Shown in pieces: positions 1 to 5,277 of a stretch of 5,856 bases of DNA. Within the stretch, counting starts at the first letter, position 1. Each line of letters starts with the position of its first letter. Origin of the DNA: an uncultured Collinsella sp. (GTDB lineage: Bacteria; Actinomycetota; Coriobacteriia; Coriobacteriales; Coriobacteriaceae); NCBI GenBank assembly GCA_900554465.1, contig USHF01000097.1, positions 1-5,856 on the forward strand, written 5' to 3'. The translations under genes and the position numbers were made by a program. The notes under the pieces were generated by a model, which saw nothing but the letters and a program-made list of their open reading frames with translations, was not told where the DNA came from and ran no database searches.

Positions 1-42
1 CTGCGCATGTCTCGTGGGCTCGGAGATGTGTATAAGAGACAG
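1..42 (+). other. Nextera read-2 adapter (sequencing artefact)
   Basis: Bases 24-42 are the Tn5 mosaic end AGATGTGTATAAGAGACAG, and bases 9-23 are the Nextera read-2 tail GTCTCGTGGGCTCGG directly before it. The first eight bases, CTGCGCAT, sit exactly where the i7 sample index lies; from memory they match the adapter form of Nextera XT index N722. This is library adapter left on the contig, not genome. Translated in frame it gives MCIRDR, which falsely looks like the start of the ATPase gene that follows. Genomic sequence begins at 43. Confidence 0.98.
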
Positions 43-754
43 GGGCCACGGCGTGACGGCAACCATCGACGGCAAGCACGTCGTCGTTGGCAACGCCAAG
101 ATGCTCGCCACGGCCGGCGTTGAAGCACCGGACTGCGAGGTTGTCGGCACGATCCTCCACGTGCTCGTTGACGGCGTGTACGCCGGCCACATCGTGATTG
201 CAGACACCGTTAAGGCCGATGCGGAGCAAACGATTCGCGACCTGCATGCCGCCGGTATCAACCGAACCGTCATGCTCACGGGCGACCGCGAGGAGGTTGC
301 AGCGTCTGTGGCCAAGCAACTCGGTCTCGACGAGTTCCACGCGCAGCTCCTGCCGGGCGACAAGGTCGAGCGCGTTGAGGCGTTGCTCGCGGCCGAAAGT
401 GACAAGGGCAAGCTCGCCTTTGTCGGTGACGGCATCAACGACGCGCCTGTGCTTACGCGCGCCGATGTGGGCATTGCCATGGGCGCCATGGGCTCGGACG
501 CCGCGATCGAGGCCGCCGACGTGGTGCTGATGGACGACAAGCCGTCCAACATTTCCCGCGCGATCCGCGTGGCGCGCAAGACCATGTCGATTGTTTGGCA
601 GAACATAATCTTTGCGCTGGGCATTAAGCTGCTGATTTTGGTGCTTGCGGCGCTCGGCATCGCCAACATGTGGCTTGCCGTCTTTGGCGACGTAGGCGTG
701 GCGATCATCGCCATCCTGAACGCCATGCGCGCGATGGGTGTCAAGAACCTGTAG
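43..754 (+). CDS. cadA: P1B-2 type Zn/Cd/Pb-exporting ATPase, C-terminal part (5' truncated at contig end)
   Basis: This is the last ~236 residues of a heavy-metal P-type ATPase, an inner-membrane pump that uses ATP to expel soft divalent metals. The fragment opens in the nucleotide-binding domain (GHGVTATIDGK..VVVGN), continues through the P-domain with the TGD motif (278-286) and GDGINDAPVLTRADVGIAMG (from 425), and ends with two membrane helices. Those helices class it. Helix 7 reads NIIFALGIKLLILVL with a lysine at 626-628, and helix 8 reads LAVFGDVGVAIIAILNAMR with an aspartate at 689-691. This Lys plus Asp-x-Gly pair marks the P1B-2 (ZntA/CadA) group; copper pumps carry Asn/Tyr and Met/Ser there. 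The transmembrane CPC motif, the DKTGT phosphorylation site and any N-terminal metal-binding domain lie off the contig. No real start codon is present: apparent in-frame Met codons before 43 are adapter. Zn versus Cd preference cannot be told. It converges on a metal-responsive repressor, which fits a metal-homeostasis neighbourhood. Confidence 0.93.
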
Positions 755-770
755 CGTCTGTGGTCCTTCC

Positions 771-897
771 GGCCGGGACCGGGCTTGGGTTTGAAAACGT
801 CCTCGCGTATGAGGCCCGCCTTTCCTGCTCCTGCGGAGCAACGGAAAGGCGGGCCTCGCGCTGCGGATTGTTTTCAAACCCAAGCCCGGTCCCGGCC
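771..897. repeat. 127-base imperfect palindrome between convergent genes
   Basis: Bases 771-798 are perfectly complementary to 870-897 (28 bp), and 811-825 to 843-857 (15 bp). Both arm pairs share the same centre (each paired position sums to 1668), so a single long hairpin forms. Only a symmetric 12/12 internal loop (799-810 and 858-869) interrupts it, and that loop contains several G-C and G-U pairs. At the tip TGCTCC (826-831) pairs with GGAGCA (835-840) around TGC, with AC (841-842) bulged. It starts 17 bases after the ATPase stop and ends 79 bases before the stop of the convergent repressor gene. There is no U-tract on either side, so a classical intrinsic terminator is not evident. It could act as a bidirectional transcription block or 3' RNA stabiliser, or it could be a copy of a non-autonomous palindromic repeat. 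No protein gene fits in 755-975. Confidence 0.9.
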
Positions 898-907
898 TGC
901 GGTGACG

Positions 908-941
908 TTGCTGGCGGTTCTTGGGCATCACTTGCTGGCGG
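908..941. repeat. Short direct repeat TTGCTGGCGG, two copies
   Basis: TTGCTGGCGG occurs at 908-917 and again at 932-941, 24 bases apart, in the spacer between the long palindrome and the repressor stop codon. The following bases are also similar (TTCTTGG and GGTTCCTTG). It may be a small decayed duplication. No function is evident, and the rest of 898-975 shows nothing else recognisable. Confidence 0.4.
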
Positions 942-975
942 GGTTCCTTGTCTGAGTTGGACTTGGTTGGTGGGG

Positions 976-1353
976 TTACTGATCCCGGTCGCTGCCCCGT
1001 CTCAGCATCGATCTTAGCTTCTCGAAGCTCTCCTCGCTCAGGCAGTGCTCCATGTGGCAGCCCTCTTGCGACGCGACCTCGGGCGTTACGCCTGCGTCCT
1101 CTAGCAGACCTACAAAAAAGCAGTGGCGCTCCCACATTTGACGGGCAACCTCAAGACCGCGTTCCGTCAGATGCACGTCGCGTTTGCCCATCTCCACGTA
1201 GCCGGTGCTCTCCAAGGCCGCCATGGCTTTAGAGACGCTTGCTTTGGTTACGCCCAAGTATTCGGCAACGTCGATCGAGCGCACGATGCCCTGACGTTCC
1301 GATAGGACGTAGATCGATTCGAGATAGTCTTCTCCGGATTCACGTAGGGCCAT
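976..1353 (-). CDS. DtxR/MntR-family metal-dependent transcriptional repressor
   Basis: This is a 125-residue protein of the DtxR/MntR family: dimeric repressors that bind DNA when loaded with Mn2+ or Fe2+ and control metal uptake or efflux genes. Residues ~5-65 form the winged helix-turn-helix (GEDYLESIYVLSER..., then SIDVAEYLGVTKASVSKAMAALESTGYVEM), and residues ~70-120 are the metal-binding/dimerisation helices. There is no C-terminal SH3-like domain, so its architecture is the short MntR form (B. subtilis MntR has 142 residues). Likely metal ligands are D9, E12, H77, C99, E102 and H103. D9/E12 match MntR D8/E11, while C99 replaces MntR E99 and matches DtxR C102, so metal specificity is uncertain. 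The ATG at 1353-1351 is preceded by AAAGG at 1364-1360 with 6 bases spacing. The gene has a long untranslated region upstream and appears to be a single-gene unit. It is convergent with the metal ATPase, so it does not share a promoter with it; whether it regulates that pump is unknown. Confidence 0.92.
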   Translation of the reverse strand: MALRESGEDYLESIYVLSERQGIVRSIDVAEYLGVTKASVSKAMAALESTGYVEMGKRDVHLTERGLEVARQMWERHCFFVGLLEDAGVTPEVASQEGCHMEHCLSEESFEKLRSMLRRGSDRDQ

Positions 1354-1377
1354 GGGCCGCCTTTCGCGATGATTGCT

Positions 1378-1409
1378 AGTTAGCCTTTGGATACTTTCCT
1401 TGGCTTACT
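1378..1409. promoter_or_regulatory. Candidate metal-repressor operator upstream of the DtxR/MntR-like gene
   Basis: AGTTAGCC at 1378-1385 and GGCTTACT at 1402-1409 form an inverted repeat (7 of 8 positions) with a 16-base spacer, 25-56 bases upstream of the repressor start codon. GTTAGCCT (1379-1386) equals the left-centre of the known DtxR/IdeR operator consensus TTAGGTTAGCCTAACCTAA, but the other half does not follow it. AGTTAGCC recurs at 1451-1458. The position would suit autoregulation. I could not find a convincing -35/-10 pair, so this is tentative. Confidence 0.3.
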
Positions 1410-1482
1410 TTACCGCAAAAGTTGACCATGTCTTACTGCATTGACCAAAAAGTTAGCCGCGTTTCACAAAACGTGCGAGATG

Positions 1483-1518
1483 AAAACAAAATGGGAACGC
1501 CCCGCAAGGAGTGTCCCC
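1483..1518 (-). terminator. Probable intrinsic terminator of the uup-HAD operon
   Basis: Read on the - strand, GGGGACAC (1518-1511) can pair with GCGTTCCC (1500-1493) using one G-U pair and one A/C mismatch around a 10-base loop. It is followed at once by ATTTTGTTTT (1492-1483). It lies about 44 bases after the HAD phosphatase stop codon and before the repressor promoter region, where a terminator is expected. The stem is modest. It partly overlaps the first of two short direct repeats. Confidence 0.5.
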
Positions 1519-1554
1519 AGCTGCCGGCAGATAAGGAGCGTCCCCAAGTGCCGG
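1506..1554. repeat. Two imperfect 22-base direct repeats, period 27
   Basis: Bases 1506-1527 and 1533-1554 both follow AAGGAG(t/c)GTCCCCA..TGCCGG and agree at 19 of 22 positions. Their TGCCGG ends also create inverted pairs: CTGCCGGCAG at 1521-1530 is a 10-base perfect palindrome, and CCGGCA at 1524-1529 can pair with TGCCGG at 1549-1554. A related string, AAGG..CCGTCCCC on the - strand, occurs in the hairpin at 4243-4283. This suggests a dispersed intergenic repeat of this genome, located just downstream of the HAD gene. Confidence 0.7.
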
Positions 1555-1561
1555 GTCGCAG

Positions 1562-2332
1562 CTACACGAGGCCAAAGTGCTTCGCGGCGTTGTAGATGCC
1601 GTCGTCGTCTACGGCGGTCGTCACGTAGGTCGCTGCGGCCTTCACGGTATCCTGCGCGTTGCCCATGGCCACACTTGTGCCCACGGCCGAGAACATCGAC
1701 AGGTCGTTCTCGCCGTCGCCAAAGGCGATCGCCTCGCTCGCGTCGACACCCAGGCGCTCCAGCGTCGCTGCCACGCCCAGGTCCTTGCCGCCGTTAGCGG
1801 GAATAATGTCGCAGAACAGGTCGCACCAGCGCGTAGTGAGCGAATGCGACACCGCATCGGTCACGATATGTTCGTCGGCAGGGTCCACAAAGGGGCAGAA
1901 CTGGTAGACCGGCGCATCGAAGGCATGCTCAAACGGTTCCTCGTGGTAGACAATCCCCGCGTTGCTGCCGGCCGTCACCACGCGCTCGGACAGGCGGTTC
2001 ACAAACGAGTTCTCGCCCTGCATACACAGCGAGTCATAGCGCCCCTGCGCCACCTGGTCCACAATCGCCGCGACGTCGTCCGAATCGATCGGGCAGCTGC
2101 GGTAAACGCCCTTGGCATCAAAACAGTGCTGACCCGAAAGCGTGATGTACGCATCCCAACCAAGATCGAACAGCCAATCGGGCATCTGATAGGTCGGGCG
2201 ACCCGTGGCGATCACGCACGCAATCCCCTGCTCATGAAAGCTGTCGAGCACCTGCTGCGCCGACGCCGGAATCCGATGGGTCTTAAAGCTCAGCAACGTG
2301 CCGTCGATATCGAAAAACGCGGCCTTGATCAT
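1562..2332 (-). CDS. Cof-type HAD-IIB family phosphatase
   Basis: This 256-residue cytoplasmic hydrolase has all four haloacid-dehalogenase motifs: I, DIDGTL with nucleophile D8 and D10; II, ATGR with T43; III, K183 in GGKDLG; IV, GDGENDLSMF with D206 and D210 for Mg2+. The cap insert between motifs II and III (about residues 75-180) and the GDGENDLSMF form are typical of the Cof/YbhA/YidA group (HAD-IIB). These dephosphorylate small phosphometabolites such as sugar phosphates, pyridoxal phosphate or FMN. Family members are broad in substrate, so none can be assigned here. Length is normal for the family (about 260-290). The ATG at 2332-2330 lies 6 bases after the stop of the upstream uup-like gene, and the GAGGAG at the end of that gene provides the ribosome site, so the two are probably co-transcribed and translationally coupled. 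The functional link between them is not obvious. Nearby phosphate-transport genes are separated by terminators, so no role in phosphate supply should be read from proximity. Confidence 0.93.
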   Translation of the reverse strand: MIKAAFFDIDGTLLSFKTHRIPASAQQVLDSFHEQGIACVIATGRPTYQMPDWLFDLGWDAYITLSGQHCFDAKGVYRSCPIDSDDVAAIVDQVAQGRYDSLCMQGENSFVNRLSERVVTAGSNAGIVYHEEPFEHAFDAPVYQFCPFVDPADEHIVTDAVSHSLTTRWCDLFCDIIPANGGKDLGVAATLERLGVDASEAIAFGDGENDLSMFSAVGTSVAMGNAQDTVKAAATYVTTAVDDDGIYNAAKHFGLV

Positions 2333-2338
2333 CCTCGC

Positions 2339-4198
2339 CTACTCCTCGCCCTCGAGCTTTTCGCTCGCCTCGAGCCACGCCATCTCCAGCTCGTCCATGG
2401 CGGCATGGGCCTCGTCGATCTTTGCCTGCTGTTCGCCCAGCGCCGTGTAGTTGGTGGGATCGACCTGGGCCATGGCGGCCTCGGCCTCCTCCACGCGGGC
2501 GCGCTGCGTCTCCATCTTGCGCTCGAGCGAGCTCACCTCGCGGCGGAGCTTCTGGCGCTCGGCATTGGAAAGTCCGTTGGGCTGGCCGCTCGACTTGGGC
2601 TTTTCGGCTGCAACCGCTGCGGCGCCGGTGTCGAACGTGCCGGTCTTGGCGCTCGGCGCGCCCACGGGCTCGCCCTCGGCAGTAGCGTTGCACAGGCGCA
2701 GGTACTGGTCGACGCCGCCGGGCATATGCGTCAGATGACCGTCAAGCAGCGCCCACTGCTGGTCGGTCACGCGCTCCATCAAGAAGCGGTCGTGCGTCAC
2801 CAGGATCAGCGTGCCCGGCCAGCCGTCGAGCAGGTCCTCGACAATCGCCAGCATGTCGGTATCCAAGTCGTTGCCGGGCTCGTCCAGGATAAGCACGTTG
2901 GGCTCGTCCAGGATCGTCAGCAGCAGCGACAGGCGACGGCGCTGGCCGCCCGAAAGATCGCCGATGCGGCTCCAGAGCTGCTGCGTCGTAAAGCCCAGGC
3001 GCTCGCAGAGCTTCTCGGGCGAGGTCTCCTTGCCGTCGATGACATAATACTTCTTATAGTTGCTGAGCACCTCGCGAATCGTGTCGCCCATGTAGGGCTC
3101 GAGTTCCTCGAGCTGCTGCGACAGCACGCCAAAGCGCACCGTCTGGCCAATCTTCACGCGACCGCGCAGGGGCGCGATCTTGCCCTGAATCACGTCGAGC
3201 AACGTGGACTTGCCGGCGCCGTTCTCGCCCAAAAGACCATAGCGATCGCCCGCACCAATGAGCCAGGTCACATCGGTGAGCACCTGTTTGGACGTGCCAT
3301 CGGCATCCGCATAGCCGGCGTCCACGTCGACCACATCGATAACCTGCTTGCCCAGGCGACTCACGGCCAGGCGCTTGAGCTCTAGCTCGTCACGTACGGG
3401 CGGCACGTCGGCGATCAGCTCGCGAGCAGCCTCAACGCGAAACTTGGGCTTGGTGGAACGAGCCTGGGCGCCGCGGCTCAGCCACGCGAGCTCCTTGCGC
3501 GCCATGTTGCGACGGCGCTCCTCGGTGACGGCGGCCATGCGGTCGCGCTCTACGCGTTGAAGGATATATGCGGAGTAACCGCCCTCGAAGGGATCGACCT
3601 GGCCGTCGTGAACCTCCCACATGCTGGTGCAGACCTCGTCCAAGAACCAGCGATCGTGCGTGACCACGAGCATCGCGCCCTGACCACGCTGCCAGCGGGC
3701 CTTTAAGTGACGCGCAAGCCAGTTGATGGTGCGCATGTCCAGATGGTTGGTGGGCTCATCGAGCATGAGCACGTCATAGTCGCCGATCAGCAGGCGCGCG
3801 AGGTCCACGCGGCGGCGCTGACCGCCCGAGAGCTCGCCTACCATGCCCTCCCAGGGCACATCGCTAATGAGGCCGGCGAGGATCTGGCGCGTACGGGGGC
3901 TCGACGCCCACTCGTACTCGGGGGCGTCACCCACAACGGCATGATGCACGGTATCGGTATCGACAAGCTGGTCCTTTTGGCCGAGTAGACCGATCGTGAT
4001 GCCGCGGCGGTGCGTCACGCGTCCGTCATCGGGCTCCAGCGTGCCGGCGAGCACGCTCAGCAGCGTCGACTTGCCGTCGCCGTTTTTACCGACAATACCA
4101 ATGCGATCGCCCTCGCCCACGCCGAGCGTCACGCTATCGAAAATATGCTTGGTGGGAAACTCTAGGCTGACGGAATCGCATCCCAAAAGAATCGCCAT
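2339..4198 (-). CDS. uup: Uup-like ABC-F ATPase with C-terminal coiled coil
   Basis: This 619-residue soluble protein has two ABC domains in tandem and no membrane segments, as in the ABC-F family (ribosome-associated ATPases). Domain 1: Walker A GKNGDGKST (37-45), signature LSGGQ (123-127), Walker B with E148 in LDEPTNHLD, switch H181. A charged linker spans ~213-265 (RRRNMARKELAWLSRGAQAR). Domain 2: Walker A GENGAGKST (324-332), LSGGQ (415-419), Walker B with E440 in LDEPGNDLD, switch H469. A low-complexity stretch (505-545) leads to an acidic coiled coil (~545-619). The second-domain NDLD form and the C-terminal coiled coil point to Uup rather than EttA or antibiotic-resistance ABC-F proteins. 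In E. coli, Uup loss raises precise transposon excision, and Uup has been tied to branched-DNA binding and ribosome function. An in-frame Met at 4393 would add 65 residues but would run through a terminator and a hairpin. The start at 4198 has AGGAG (4211-4207) with 8 bases spacing and begins with a family-like MAILLGCDSVSLEF. Confidence 0.9.
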   Translation of the reverse strand: MAILLGCDSVSLEFPTKHIFDSVTLGVGEGDRIGIVGKNGDGKSTLLSVLAGTLEPDDGRVTHRRGITIGLLGQKDQLVDTDTVHHAVVGDAPEYEWASSPRTRQILAGLISDVPWEGMVGELSGGQRRRVDLARLLIGDYDVLMLDEPTNHLDMRTINWLARHLKARWQRGQGAMLVVTHDRWFLDEVCTSMWEVHDGQVDPFEGGYSAYILQRVERDRMAAVTEERRRNMARKELAWLSRGAQARSTKPKFRVEAARELIADVPPVRDELELKRLAVSRLGKQVIDVVDVDAGYADADGTSKQVLTDVTWLIGAGDRYGLLGENGAGKSTLLDVIQGKIAPLRGRVKIGQTVRFGVLSQQLEELEPYMGDTIREVLSNYKKYYVIDGKETSPEKLCERLGFTTQQLWSRIGDLSGGQRRRLSLLLTILDEPNVLILDEPGNDLDTDMLAIVEDLLDGWPGTLILVTHDRFLMERVTDQQWALLDGHLTHMPGGVDQYLRLCNATAEGEPVGAPSAKTGTFDTGAAAVAAEKPKSSGQPNGLSNAERQKLRREVSSLERKMETQRARVEEAEAAMAQVDPTNYTALGEQQAKIDEAHAAMDELEMAWLEASEKLEGEE

Positions 4199-4205
4199 AT
4201 GCCCT

Positions 4206-4213
4206 GCTCCTTC
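4206..4213 (-). promoter_or_regulatory. uup: Ribosome binding site fixing the uup start
   Basis: Read on the - strand, GAAGGAGC (4213-4206) contains AGGAG 8 bases before the ATG at 4198-4196. It is the clearest Shine-Dalgarno match near the gene and decides the start against the upstream in-frame Met at 4393. A TATCAT (-10-like) string lies at 4239-4234, but no acceptable -35 box accompanies it because that place is occupied by the hairpin at 4243-4283. Confidence 0.75.
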
Positions 4214-4242
4214 GTAGAAATTCAACGTTCTCCATGATAGCG

Positions 4243-4283
4243 AAAACCACCACAAAGGGGACGGGCGCCTTCGTGGTGGTTTT
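4243..4283. terminator. A/T-flanked hairpin between pstB and uup (second terminator or uup leader hairpin)
   Basis: AAAACCACCAC (4243-4253) is perfectly complementary to GTGGTGGTTTT (4273-4283). After one mismatch AAGG (4255-4258) pairs with CCTT (4268-4271), giving 15 pairs in all. Its A4/T4 ends make it symmetrical, so it could stop transcripts from either strand. It lies 45 bases before the uup start codon, so it may be a back-up terminator of the pst operon or a leader structure of uup. The T-run is only four long, so strength is uncertain. Confidence 0.6.
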
Positions 4284-4308
4284 GGGCAAGCGCACCAGCA
4301 CACGACAC

Positions 4309-4347
4309 AAAAAGGAGGGCCATCTCCCGCAAGAGATGACCCGCCTC
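4309..4347 (-). terminator. Rho-independent terminator of the pst operon
   Basis: Read on the - strand, a stem built on CATCTC (4338-4333) and GAGATG (4326-4321) closes a 6-base loop. It extends by GGG/CCC (4342-4340 with 4319-4317) and AGG/CCT (4346-4344 with 4315-4313) with two single mismatches. TTTTT (4313-4309) follows directly, its first base closing the stem. It sits 55 bases after the pstB stop codon. Stem plus U5 is the standard form of an intrinsic terminator. Confidence 0.75.
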
Positions 4348-4357
4348 TCCAATCAGT

Positions 4358-4383
4358 CCCGCGGCAACCGTGGCCGCCGCGGG
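4358..4383. repeat. GC-rich hairpin just after pstB
   Basis: CCCGCGGC (4358-4365) and GCCGCGGG (4376-4383) form a perfect 8-bp stem around a 10-base loop, 18 bases after the pstB stop on the - strand. No U-tract follows. It may protect the 3' end of the pst mRNA or help pause polymerase ahead of the terminator further on. Confidence 0.55.
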
Positions 4384-4401
4384 CCTCAAGCATGTCCCGG
4401 A

Positions 4402-5277
4402 CTAGGAGAACATGCCGGTGAGGTAATCATTCAGCCGCTTATCCTTGGGCCGTTGGAAAATCTCGTCGGTCTCGTCGTACTCGACCATATCGCCCATGTA
4501 GAAAAACGCCGTGCGGTTGGACACGCGCGACGCCTGCTCCATGTTGTGCGTCACGATGACGATGGCGCGGTCGGCCACGATCGACGACATGAGGTCCTCG
4601 ATCGCCAGCGTCGAGATGGGGTCGAGCGCCGAGCAGGGCTCGTCAAACAGGATTACGTCGGGGTTGAGCGCCAGCGTGCGCGCAATGCACAGACGCTGCT
4701 GCTGACCGCCCGAAAGCGCGTAGGCGCTCTTGTCGAGCTTGTCTTTGACCTCGTCCCACAGCGCGGCACCGCGCAGACTTTCCTCGACCATGCGGTCGAG
4801 CTCGTCACGGTCGGTGATGCCGTGGCGCTTGGGCGCAAAGGTGATGTTGTCGCGAATGGACTTGCGGAAGGGGTTTGGCTGCTGGAACACCATGCCGATG
4901 GAGCGACGCAGCTCGTACGTGTTCTCGGTCTTGGTGTTCACGTTGCGCCCGCGGTAGTTGATCTCGCCCTCCACGCGACAGCGGCGAATCTCGCGATTCA
5001 TCAGGTTGAGGCTACGCAAGAAGGTCGACTTGCCGCAGCCCGAAGGCCCGATGAGCGCCGTGATCTCACCCTTGTGGAAGTCGAGCGACGTATTGTGCAG
5101 CGCATGGTGGTCGCCATAGTACACGTTGACGTCCTTGGCGGAGAGCACGACCTCGTCGCTCACGGCCTTGCCGCTCACGCGCACGCGCCTCTCGCTCTCC
5201 CCCACGCTCGACAGAAAGTCCTGGGGGGTGTCGGACGTGGCCGCCTCGGTTGCGGGCGTTGCATTCATATCGCTCAT
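4402..5277 (-). CDS. pstB: Phosphate ABC transporter ATP-binding protein PstB
   Basis: This 291-residue cytoplasmic ATPase drives high-affinity phosphate import with the PstA/PstC membrane channel and the PstS binding protein. Motifs in order: Walker A GPSGCGKST (77-85), Q-loop FQQPNPF (131-137, Q132), signature LSGGQQQRLCIAR (188-200), Walker B VILFDEP (208-214, catalytic E213), D-loop SALD, switch H244. PstB-specific strings include NVYYG at 51-55, LRSLNLMN (88-94 region), and NPF followed by KSIRDN. E. coli PstB has 257 residues; the additional ~35 lie at the N-terminus and are hydrophilic and acidic, without an obvious domain. The ATG at 5277-5275 overlaps the pstA stop as ATGA, so translation is coupled; AAGGAAG inside the end of pstA serves as ribosome site. 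An ATG three codons later (5268) is a possible alternative start. Three hairpins, the middle one a terminator, follow the stop. The operon's promoter, and any Pho-type control of it, is off the contig. Confidence 0.97.
   Translation of the reverse strand: MSDMNATPATEAATSDTPQDFLSSVGESERRVRVSGKAVSDEVVLSAKDVNVYYGDHHALHNTSLDFHKGEITALIGPSGCGKSTFLRSLNLMNREIRRCRVEGEINYRGRNVNTKTENTYELRRSIGMVFQQPNPFRKSIRDNITFAPKRHGITDRDELDRMVEESLRGAALWDEVKDKLDKSAYALSGGQQQRLCIARTLALNPDVILFDEPCSALDPISTLAIEDLMSSIVADRAIVIVTHNMEQASRVSNRTAFFYMGDMVEYDETDEIFQRPKDKRLNDYLTGMFS

Noticed and set aside
14..43. ATG at 14 with MGSEMCIRDR as the start of the ATPase
   Set aside because: These residues are translated Nextera adapter; genuine protein begins at 44 in mid-gene.
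771..897. Insertion sequence or CRISPR repeat
   Set aside because: There is no transposase, no clear target duplication at the edges, and only one inverted pair rather than spaced direct repeats.
755..1017. Open frame covering the end of the ATPase and the palindrome (670-1017, +)
   Set aside because: It is out of frame with the ATPase, runs through the palindrome and shows no family features.
1422..1447. Duplicated TTGACCA as -35 boxes
   Set aside because: On the + strand no gene follows, and no TATAAT-like box stands at 16-18 bases; the match is to the wrong strand for the repressor gene.
1460..1561. Riboswitch or small RNA in the spacer after the HAD gene
   Set aside because: Apart from the short repeats and a modest terminator stem, no known conserved core or multi-stem fold is visible.
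1577..3385. 602-codon open frame on the + strand, antisense to the HAD and Uup genes
   Set aside because: It runs across two well-supported genes and their junction, has no recognisable domain and is rich in His, Arg, Val and Leu, as expected from the complement of GC-biased codons.
4199..4393. 65-residue N-terminal extension of the Uup-like protein from the Met at 4393
   Set aside because: It would translate through the pst terminator and a hairpin, is Trp/Cys/Pro-rich unlike the family, and lacks a ribosome site; the start at 4198 has AGGAG at good spacing.
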